From NCBI GenBank assembly GCA_036011305.1, contig DASCNA010000300.1, positions 1 to 7,071 of the forward strand: a stretch of 7,071 bases of DNA. The letters run 5' to 3'. The stretch's first letter is position 1; every line of letters starts with the position of its first letter. This DNA is from DASCNA01 sp036011305 (GTDB taxonomy: Bacteria; Verrucomicrobiota; Lentisphaeria; Victivallales; GWF2-38-69). The notes under the pieces were generated by a model that saw only the letters and a program-made list of their open reading frames with translations, was not told the DNA's origin and did no database searches. Shown in pieces: positions 1-5,805 of this stretch. The position numbers and the translations under genes are program-made.

Positions 1-848
1 ATTTCATCGGGAAGACTTAGGATTTCATAAGGAAAACCTAGGAGTTCTTAAGGAAAACCTAATATTTCCTAAGGAAAACCTAAGACTTCCTAAGGAAAAC
101 TTAATATTTCTTAAGGAAAACTTAAGATTTCCTACGGAAAGCCGAGGATTTCCTGAGGAAAACCTAAGATTTATTAAGGAAAACCTAGGATTTTCTCTGG
201 AAAACCCAGGATTTCATCAGGAAAACCGCGGATTCCCTGGATTTCGTCAGGGAAACATAGTATTTCCTGAGGAAAGCCTCGGATTTCCTGAGGAAAACCT
301 AAGATTTCCTCAGGAAAACTTAAGATTCTGAATGAAAACTTAAGATTTCCTACGGAAAACCTAGGATCTCCTGAGGAAAACCTAAGATTTATTCAGGAAA
401 ACCCAGGATTTTCTCAGGAAAACGTAGGATTTCCTCAAGAAAACCTAGGATTTCCTGGATTCCTCAGGAAAGCCTAGGATTTCCTGAGGAAAACCTAAGA
501 TTTCCTCGGGAAAACTTGAGATTCTGGAGGAAAACTTAAGATTTCCTACGGAAAACCGAGTGAGGAAAACCTAAGATCTATTAAGGAAAACCTAGGATTT
601 TCTGAGGGAAACCTAGGATTTCCTCAGGAAAACCTGGGATTTCCTGGATTTCTTGAGGGAAACCTAGTATTTCCTAAGGAAAGCCTAGGATTTCCTAAGG
701 AAAACTTAAGATCTCTTGAGGAAAACCTGGTATTTCCTCAGGAAAACCTAGGATTTCCTCAGGAAAACTTCAGATTTCTTCAGGAAAACACGGGATTTCC
801 TCAGGAAAACCCAAGATTTATTAAGGAAAGCCTAAGATTTATTGAGGA
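1..848. repeat. 21-bp satellite array with higher-order structure
   Basis: About 40 diverged tandem units fill this stretch. The consensus is GGATTTCCTN followed by AGGAAAACCTA (21 bp). Each unit contains the interrupted palindrome TTTCCTNAGGAAA, and unit junctions often form a second palindrome (CCTAGG or CTTAAG), although the asymmetric CCTAAG is also common. Variant units recur in the same order: CCTACGG at 131, 349 and 545; a TTATT or CTATT variant at 171, 389 and 578; a CCTGGATT insertion at about 236, 454 and 643. This shows a higher-order repeat of roughly 190-218 bp, or about ten units. The array begins before the window, so its full length is unknown. No coding potential is seen. It could be a centromeric, heterochromatic or simply expanded satellite; the sequence alone does not decide. 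Confidence 0.95.
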
Positions 849-852
849 ATTG

Positions 853-1062
853 TGTGCAAATCCTATTGCCCTGATTTGGGGAATTTAGGTGCCAATCCTA
901 TTACCCTGATTTTTAGACACTTTTTTGGAATTTAGGCGCAAATCCTATTACCCCGATTTTGGGGGGGTCAGGAGCCCTAATTTTATTTACGATGCATTTC
1001 CTATTCCCCCGATTTTTGATGGTCTGGCGCCCTAATTTTGATTTACTGTGTAATCCTATTGG
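853..1062. repeat. Short dispersed-spacing tandem repeat, AATCCTATT type
   Basis: Five copies of a core reading roughly GCAAATCCTATTNCCC(T/C)GATTTT occur with the core at 859, 894, 941, 997 (as TTTCCTATT) and 1052, so spacing grows 35, 47, 56, 55 bp. Spacers share GGAATTTAGG in the first copies and GCCCTAATTTT in the later ones, suggesting unit evolution by insertion. The last copy runs into a G5-T-G6 tract (1061-1072). The repeat starts almost immediately after the 21-bp satellite ends, but the two families are unrelated in sequence. Confidence 0.75.
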
Positions 1063-1402
1063 GGGTGGGGGGTTGTTCACTGCATCTCCGGGTTACGCCT
1101 TTTTGTTGCAGGCGTGTTTGTTTACATGGGGTGGTGAGGTTGCGCAGCCCATGTCTTACTCACTTTGTGGTTTCATTTGCTGCGTCCCGGGGGCCACCAC
1201 CATTTCTATCGGCTGTTGGGATTCCATGTGACCTGGGCCTTGCTCTTGGGAAAGGGCACCACAGATGCAACGACTCGCTGTCCCAACGCTCTGCATGCTC
1301 CAGGCCTTCTTCACTGCCTGCCTCTGTTTTGGAAGGCATAGCGAAGAACATTGATATTGATGGGCATGTGAAGCCTCTCCCATTAGATGCAGTCCTATGT
1401 GA
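1063..1402. other. Unique sequence, no supported gene
   Basis: This GC-richer stretch has no repeat structure that I can see. A plus-strand frame ending at 1406 has a plausible C-terminal part (containing NIDIDGHVKPLPLDAVLCE, 1346-1403) that stops just as the open frame starting at 1403 begins in another phase. The two could belong to one decayed coding sequence separated by a frameshift, but nothing confirms this. Several short overlapping frames on both strands look like chance. Confidence 0.4.
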
Positions 1403-1861
1403 ATAGCTTTTGCAGCGCTACATCGGGACACCCCTCATACTGGCATCTGTAATGCCAAGGTATACGTACTTGCAGCCATCGTTTTGGCCACGTTGTTCCT
1501 TTTAATTGGCCTTTGTTGCTCCCAGCGCCGGCAGGGAGTTGCCCCCCTGGCGAGGCTGCAGCAAGACCTGTGGCCTGGGAAGGATTTTGTGACATCCCTG
1601 ATTCGCATGGTCTTCGCCCGGGAATCCCAAGGGGGATTGCCATGCCGATTGATGTAGAAACCCAAGACTGCCTGTCTGCCCGTTACCTCGTATATTCCTA
1701 AACAGCTTTCGGCTGCAGGGGTGCTGGCGCTAAGCAAGACTTCCATAGGCCAGCCAAGTGGTCCCCCACGCAAGTCGCCCATCTCACAGGCATGCGCAGG
1801 CATGGTACGTGGTGAGGGTCTGCATGCTGCTACGCAGACGAAGCGGTTGCCTTGTTCATAA
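1403..1861 (+). pseudogene. Possible decayed coding fragment with one hydrophobic segment
   Basis: From the stop at 1400-1402 to the stop at 1859-1861, one phase stays open for about 150 codons apart from a single TAG at 1655-1657. The translated first part contains a stretch resembling a membrane helix (VYVLAAIVLATLFLLIGLCC, about 1460-1519) followed by a basic run (SQRRQ), as in a single-pass membrane protein with a cytoplasmic tail. The part after the TAG is Ser/Pro/Lys-rich and resembles no family I know. There is no ATG near the beginning, so it would have to be an internal exon, a truncated copy or a pseudogene. The minus strand also has an open frame here (1435-1962, 175 codons) with no recognisable features. 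Function unknown; the open phase may be due to chance in GC-rich DNA. Confidence 0.22.
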
Positions 1862-2081
1862 GAGCATTTGGCCATTGCCACATTTTCACTCCAAGCCCAG
1901 GGGCCCCGAGATCCCAGATTGCCCCCAAGAGCCCTTCTAGCTTTCTTTTCCAGAAAATACAACTGTGTGGTGCCTCGCGCTGGGCTTAGTTTTCAAGCAA
2001 GTTTGACTGCAGAGAGGGGCGCCCCATGTTAGGAATCTCTATGTGAATGTACCTGAACCTTAGCTCTCACTAGAATGGGTA

Positions 2082-2300
2082 ATGTCAAGGCTGCTTGTCC
2101 CACATTCTTGCCCCAAGTCCATTCAGGTGAAGCACTTACACAGGCGCCAGAAGGGTGCCACTCGCAGTGTGGTGCAGGCAACGAAGAAGTCTTGGTTGGA
2201 GTCCGAAGCTGGGCGTGTTTGGAAAGCAGAAAGAAACAAACTCTTGCGTGCAGATAGTGACGATGACGACTCAGATAGTGACGATGACGACTCGGGCTGA
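2082..2300 (+). CDS. Short acidic-tailed protein or terminal exon, unknown
   Basis: A 72-codon frame starts at ATG 2082 and ends with TGA at 2298-2300. I do not recognise a family. The C-terminal two thirds look like real protein: a basic stretch (KHLHRRQKGATR), an amphipathic Lys/Glu/Trp-rich part (KKSWLESEAGRVWKAERNK) and a highly acidic tail of two SDSDDDD-like blocks ending in Gly. A sequence ending in CCATTCAG at 2126 could be a splice acceptor, after a pyrimidine-containing stretch, and the frame enters there in phase 0. The segment could therefore be the last exon of a gene whose upstream exons lie in the unassigned region to the left. The first 15 residues before that site look less protein-like. 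Acidic Ser/Asp tails are common targets of casein kinase 2; this is only suggestive. Confidence 0.33.
   Translation: MSRLLVPHSCPKSIQVKHLHRRQKGATRSVVQATKKSWLESEAGRVWKAERNKLLRADSDDDDSDSDDDDSG
2253..2294. repeat. Two direct 21-bp copies encoding acidic tail
   Basis: The 21-bp unit GATAGTGACGATGACGACTC plus one base occurs twice in tandem (2253-2273 and 2274-2294) with only the last base differing. It is seven codons long, so it duplicates DSDDDDS in frame within the acidic tail of the preceding open frame. Confidence 0.85.
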
Positions 2301-2349
2301 GGCATGGGTGTTCTGTTTTTTCCCCAGTGTGCCTTTTGTGGGGCGGCCG

Positions 2350-2740
2350 TGCTTTGTCGGGTGGTAAATTTAGTTTTGTCGGGTGACAAAAATGCCCTTG
2401 TCGGGCGGGCCTGCAGTCTTTCACCTAAACTTCCGACCCCACTTTGCAGGACAGCGAATTCTTCACAAAAAAGGCCAGGATATGTGTGTTTATCGAGCGG
2501 CAGATGCGTTTTCTTGCCGGGTGGCAAATTAAGCTTTGTCGGGTGACAAATGTGCCTTTGCCGGGCGGGCTTGAAGGCTTTCACCTAAACTTCCGACCCC
2601 ACCTTGCAGGGCGGCAAATTGGTCACAAACGAGGGCAGGGCATGTGTGTGTTTATCGAGCGGCAGATTTGTTTTTTTTTTGCGGGGGGACAAGTTAAGTT
2701 TTGCTGGGTGGCAAGTGTGCCTTTGTCGGGCGGGCTTGAA
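2350..2740. repeat. About 160-bp tandem satellite (left part)
   Basis: Two full units and the start of a third are present. The marker TCACCTAAACTTCCGACCCC is at 2421 and 2581, a period of 160 bp. Each unit also holds TTTATCGAGCGGCAGAT about 70 bp further on, and a block of two 22-bp subrepeats (CGGGTGGCAAATTAAGCTTTG-like and CGGGTGACAAATGTGCCTTTG-like) leading into CGGGCGGGCTTGAA. The third unit stops at GGCTTGAA (2733-2740), where a transposon is inserted, and resumes at 3253. Open frames on both strands here simply follow the repeat. Confidence 0.88.
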
Positions 2741-2773
2741 TTACATTGGGGATACATTGGGGATATCTGCTGC
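2741..2773 (+). repeat. Left terminal inverted repeat of the element
   Basis: TTACATTGGGGA is followed by a near-duplicate TACATTGGGGA and then TATCTGCTGCA. The duplicated motif makes this end 11 bp longer than the right end, as if the terminal sequence had been partly duplicated. Confidence 0.88.
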
Positions 2774-3229
2774 ACTTGCGCGAAATGAGGAATATTCAAA
2801 CATATTCTAAGATTATTATTTGGTGACTTTTCTGGAGCCTTGCAAGAAATATGTGAAACATATTCCGAAAATACTCCCAGGGATACCTTGCGCAATCTGA
2901 GATTGTCCACAAATACTGAACAACTATTCCAAAATGAAACCCTGGATTATTCAAATAATATTTTCATTCAAACCAGTGGGACGGCCTTCGGCCACCCCCA
3001 AAGGGGAATGCCACCCCCTTCGGGCTCTCGATTTTGTGTACAAAGTAATACTTCGATTTCCCTGGGATCGTTTTTGAATTATTTGTTTTATGTGTTTTTA
3101 CTACCTCAGATTGCGGAAGGTACCCCTGGGCATATTTTTCAAGTATGTTTCTGGCATTTCTGGGAGGACTTCCGAAAAATCCCTAAATCGTATTTTTAAT
3201 GTATTTGTTGAACTCTCTATTTTTCACAA

Positions 3230-3252
3230 TGTAGCAGACATCCCCAATGTAA
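3230..3252 (-). repeat. Right terminal inverted repeat of the element
   Basis: Read on the minus strand it is TTACATTGGGGA followed by TGTCTGCTACA, matching the left terminus with few differences once the 11-bp duplication on the left is skipped. Confidence 0.88.
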
Positions 3253-3312
3253 GGCTTGAAGTCTTTCACCTAAACATCCGACCCCACCTCGCACGGCCGC
3301 AATTCGGCCCAA
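3253..3312. repeat. 160-bp satellite unit, right part after insertion
   Basis: GGCTTGAA (target duplication copy) is followed by GTCTTTCACCTAAACATCCGA and the CCCCACC context seen in the units at 2421 and 2581, then a diverging GCACGGCCGCAATTCGG part. With the 520-bp insertion (element plus one duplication) removed, the marker lies 165 bp after the previous one, in register with the array. Similarity fades near 3312, the array's right edge. Confidence 0.82.
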
Positions 3313-3315
3313 ATA

Positions 3316-3626
3316 GGAGCACCCAGGTGGCCACGCTCGATGGGGTGAGCACTTGCACATTGAGGATGAGGGAGGTCGTATTGCTTGGTATGGCGAGTGG
3401 TGGTCTTCCCCACTTGGGTTGCAAGCTGTGGTTTTCCCCACTTGCTTCCACTGCAGATTTGCCAGATGCAGATTGCCGAACTTAAAAAAGTCAGTGCCTT
3501 GGAAAATATAATCGTCTGTGCATGGGCATGCGCGTGCATTAAGAAGCCCGACCTTGTGTGTGAGTTCCGGTATTCCGAACCTTGCTCATGTGTCAGGTGC
3601 GTGCCTTTAGTTAAATCTAAATCTAA
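3316..3626. other. Unique spacer, nothing identifiable
   Basis: No gene, RNA or mobile element is supported here. The only structure is a short imperfect duplication around TTCCCCACTTG (about 3405-3420 and 3432-3446), a palindrome-like GCATGGGCATGCGCGTGCAT near 3520-3539, and TAAATCTAAATCTAAG just before the next repeat family. Confidence 0.6.
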
Positions 3627-3899
3627 GCGGCAACACCAATTCCGACAGCCCAAATTGCGACGGCCCCACAGCATTGCAAATTCTGATGGCCCCACGGCAT
3701 CACAAATTCCGACAGCCAGAATTCTGGCGGCCCCACGGCGATACACATTCTGATGGTCCCACAGGAACGCAAATTCTGAAGGCCCAAATTCTGACGGCTA
3801 TGCGGCAATACAAATTCCAATGACTTGCAGCGACACGAATTTCAATGGCCCTGCGGCAATACAAATTTCGACAGCCAAAATTCCGCCGGCGGGCGACGG
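3627..3899. repeat. Alternating long/short AATTC-GGCC repeat
   Basis: Eight diverged units begin near 3627, 3671, 3697, 3738, 3765, 3802, 3827 and 3853. Short units (25-27 bp) read roughly GCAATACAAATTCTGATGG then CCCCAC. Long units (37-44 bp) carry an extra box of CAGCCCAAATT and CTGACGGCC type, so they hold two AATT boxes. Order is long, short, long, short, long, short, short, long. Units are 60-90% alike by eye. Frames on the minus strand here follow the repeat and do not look like a gene. Confidence 0.8.
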
Positions 3900-3912
3900 C
3901 CGGGCGGCTTTT

Positions 3913-3975
3913 TGCCGTGCCGTGCCGTGCCGTGCCGTGCCGTGTCGTGCCGTGCCGTGCCGTGCCGTGCCGTGT
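3913..3975. repeat. TGCCG pentamer microsatellite
   Basis: About twelve tandem TGCCG units, with one TGTCG variant near 3943 and a TGTTG at the right edge. A five-base period shifts reading frame with each unit gained or lost, which argues against this being coding although frames pass through it. It lies about 330 bp before the probable gene start at 4309. Confidence 0.95.
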
Positions 3976-4308
3976 TGCGCAAATTGGCCAAGGGAATCTT
4001 CAAGGAGCCATGCAGGTTCACGCTGGTGAGATCCAAGGGAAGGCCGAAACAAGGGTTAAGCAACCACCCGGCGTCAAACTTCGTTTCGGGTTCGTTTTTT
4101 TCTGTTGCGTCCAGCGAGTTTCGTTTATTTTTCGTGCCGGCTCCTTGCTTGGCTGCCACAAGTCCCGGCATGCTTTTTCGGACCGATCTTCCAGAACACG
4201 TCGGTTTGGGCTTCAGCCATCCAGATTAGAGTTGAAATCAGAGGGTGCATATCCATGTTTCTCAAATGTCAGTGTCTTGCTACTTGTCTGCCACCCTTCC
4301 ATTGCATC

Positions 4309-5805
4309 ATGAATCGGTGGGCCGTCTCTGACCTCATCATCTGGGAGCACGGTGAACCCACCGATAAAACCGAGCAGAAGCGCCCCCACCGGAGCAACAG
4401 ATTGTCGACCGAGCTTTCTGGAGCGACAGATTGTCGACCGAGTGGAGCAACAGATTGTCGACCGAGCTTTCTGGAGCGTGTCAGAGAGCTTCTTTCTGAC
4501 GACGAGGGCGACGCCCAGCCGGAGGCTCCGCCCCCACCAGTGCCATCACCCAGCTCGCCCCCATGTGCGGATTCCAGTCTGAAGGTTCCGTGCACACCTG
4601 CGCCATCATCCAGCTCTTTGCTATCTGTGGATTCCAGTCTGAAGGCTCCGCGCCCACCCACGCCATCATTCAGCTCGTTGCCAGCAGCACTTGATTCCAG
4701 TCCGGAGGTTCCGTGCCCGCCCGCGAAAAGGCGAAAAACATCCAACTCTTCGCTATCTGTGGGTTCCAGTCTGAAGGTCCCTAGCCCACCAGCGCCATCA
4801 TCCAGCTCTTTGCTAGCAGCAGTCGATTCCAGTCCGGAGGTTCCGCGCCCACCCGCGAAAATGCGAAAAACATCCAGCTCTCCGCTAAGTGTGGATTCCA
4901 GTCCGGAGGTTCGATGCCCATCCAAAATGCGAAAAACATCCAGCTCTCTGCTAAGTGTGGATTCCAGTCTGGAGGTTCTGCGTCCACCAATGCCATCATC
5001 CAGCTCTTTGCTAACAGTGGCTTCCAGTCAGAAGGTTCTGTGCCCACCAAAGGAAAAAACAGAATCATCCAGCTCTTGGCTATCTGCGGATTCCAGTCCG
5101 AAGGTTCGGCGACCACCAATGCCATCATCCAGCTCTTCGCTATCTGTCGATCCTGTGGATCCCAGTGTGAAGGTTCCGCGCCCACCAATGCCATCATCCT
5201 GCTCTTCGGTCTCAGCCTCGCAGGAAGATCTCATTTTTCACTACTTCAACCCACCTCCCTTACCAAGCCAGGCTAGTCTAGATACTTACGACCCAGATGC
5301 AACGATCAATGAAAATCCGAATGAGAATGATTCTCAAGAGCCTCAACTTGACACACCTACGCTACATTGGTCCATCGACCCGAAGTTTGACGAGGCTGTG
5401 GAGCGAGCGCTTGCGCGCTGCGTGGCCGAACCATGGTGCAGCAACGAGTTCATTTATGACGCTCCCCGAGACTTCAAATCAAATCTCATTGCAGCTACCA
5501 ATTTCATCCGCAACCGCTTTGAGGGCCATTGTGAGTTCAAGATCGGAATCACAGGAGACCCTCATTGGAGATGGTATAGGCGAGACTGCGCATACGAGGG
5601 CACGTTTTCGAAGATGTACCTCCTCTACGCGGCGTTGAAAAGCAAGAAAGACATCGAGGACAGCAGTGGCGCCATGGAGGTACAGCTCATCAAGCAATTC
5701 CAAGAATTCCCGGTGGTGCCATTCAATGGATGCTTGAATATCGCCGCAGGTGGGGAGGGCGCGAGTAACTGGTCTCCTCATTTTTGCTATGTTGTGGTTC
5801 GGTGA
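4309..5805 (+). CDS. Ser/Pro-repeat protein with C-terminal GIY-YIG-like domain
   Basis: About 498 residues, intron-free. ATG 4309 (A at -3) is preferred; ATG 4255 in the same phase would add 18 residues but has a poorer context, and the open frame upstream to 4105 has no other ATG. Residues 1-70 include three near-identical ATDCRPS-type blocks. About 72-305 is an array of 20-23 residue Ser/Pro repeats (SVDSSLKVPRPPMPSSSS type), some with a basic insert such as AKRRKTS (139-145), a possible nuclear localisation signal. After an acidic Asn/Asp linker, about 375-498 is globular: EFKIGITGDPHWRWY (409-423), then Glu457 in AMEVQLI and Asn477 in CLNIAAGGEG, ending HFCYVVVR. The KIGIT strand, following Arg (421), Glu and Asn match the order of key residues in the GIY-YIG nuclease superfamily, suggesting DNA binding or cleavage; activity is inferred. 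T-rich tracts at 4094-4102 and 4126-4136 could be TTTT-type promoter elements, unproven. Confidence 0.78.
   Translation: MNRWAVSDLIIWEHGEPTDKTEQKRPHRSNRLSTELSGATDCRPSGATDCRPSFLERVRELLSDDEGDAQPEAPPPPVPSPSSPPCADSSLKVPCTPAPSSSSLLSVDSSLKAPRPPTPSFSSLPAALDSSPEVPCPPAKRRKTSNSSLSVGSSLKVPSPPAPSSSSLLAAVDSSPEVPRPPAKMRKTSSSPLSVDSSPEVRCPSKMRKTSSSLLSVDSSLEVLRPPMPSSSSLLTVASSQKVLCPPKEKTESSSSWLSADSSPKVRRPPMPSSSSSLSVDPVDPSVKVPRPPMPSSCSSVSASQEDLIFHYFNPPPLPSQASLDTYDPDATINENPNENDSQEPQLDTPTLHWSIDPKFDEAVERALARCVAEPWCSNEFIYDAPRDFKSNLIAATNFIRNRFEGHCEFKIGITGDPHWRWYRRDCAYEGTFSKMYLLYAALKSKKDIEDSSGAMEVQLIKQFQEFPVVPFNGCLNIAAGGEGASNWSPHFCYVVVR
4391..4466. repeat. Three 23-bp repeats inside the N-terminal coding part
   Basis: GGAGCAACAGATTGTCGACC plus GAG occurs at 4391-4413, 4420-4442 (one change) and 4444-4466. 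The first and third are followed by CTTTCTGGAGCG. Spacings are 29 and 24 bp, so the first copy is read in a different phase (RSNRLST) from the second and third (GATDCRPS). The same DNA thus encodes two unrelated peptides, evidence of a recent local duplication. Confidence 0.9.
4524..5216. repeat. 60-69 bp coding minisatellite (Ser/Pro repeats)
   Basis: The anchor GATTCCAGTC recurs at 4570, 4630, 4693, 4762 (GGTTCC), 4825, 4894, 4960, 5020 (GCTTCC), 5089 and 5149/5158. Spacings are 60, 63, 69, 63, 69, 66, 60, 69 and 60 bp, all multiples of three, so the phase is kept. Units share GGTTCCGCGCCCACC and CCATCATCCAGCTCTTTGCT. Two middle cassettes alternate: CCAATGCCATCATCCAGC (Pro-Met-Pro-Ser-Ser) and GCGAAAATGCGAAAAACATCC (Ala-Lys-Met-Arg-Lys-Thr-Ser). 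Because periods are multiples of three, the opposite strand also stays open over long distances; those frames are shadows. Confidence 0.92.

Larger units (their letters stand above)
2741..3252. mobile_element. Fold-back MITE-like DNA transposon, non-autonomous
   Basis: This 512-bp element begins TTACATTGGGGA and ends TCCCCAATGTAA, a perfect 12-bp terminal inverted repeat. Similarity continues inward: an ATCTGCTGCA-like motif pairs with TGTAGCAGACA at the right end. It is flanked by identical 8-bp direct repeats GGCTTGAA (2733-2740 and 3253-3260), the expected target-site duplication, and removing it restores the 160-bp satellite unit. The arms are long: 2855-2901 and the reverse complement of 3105-3151 match at about 39 of 47 positions. 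The left arm carries a partial second copy of the terminal motif (TACATTGGGGA, 2753-2763). No transposase frame is present, so movement would need an enzyme supplied from elsewhere. An 8-bp duplication fits hAT-like or related superfamilies, but the termini do not settle it. Confidence 0.88.

Noticed and set aside
1..848. CRISPR-like array in the 21-bp repeats
   Set aside because: There are no unique spacers: the units are contiguous variants of one sequence, so this is a tandem satellite.
1061..1072. G5-T-G6 tract as a G-quadruplex
   Set aside because: Only two G runs are adjacent and the next ones are short and distant, so a stable intramolecular quadruplex is not supported.
1877..1895. 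Second loose match to the dinoflagellate spliced leader
   Set aside because: It needs two insertions and lies before no supported gene; taken as chance.
1435..1962. Minus-strand frame of 175 codons
   Set aside because: No motif, no domain-like composition and no context; GC-rich DNA often yields such frames.
2123..2584. Minus-strand frames across the 160-bp satellite
   Set aside because: They translate satellite units and cross the boundary of the putative acidic-tail exon; repetition alone explains them.
4105..4308. N-terminal extension of the main gene back to 4105
   Set aside because: The codon at 4105 is TTG, not ATG. In a eukaryote the first usable ATGs are 4255 and 4309, and the extra residues look like chance translation of a T-rich leader.
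4269..5234. Long minus-strand frames opposite the Ser/Pro repeats
   Set aside because: Their openness follows from repeat periods that are multiples of three; only the plus frame continues into a globular domain with recognisable motifs.
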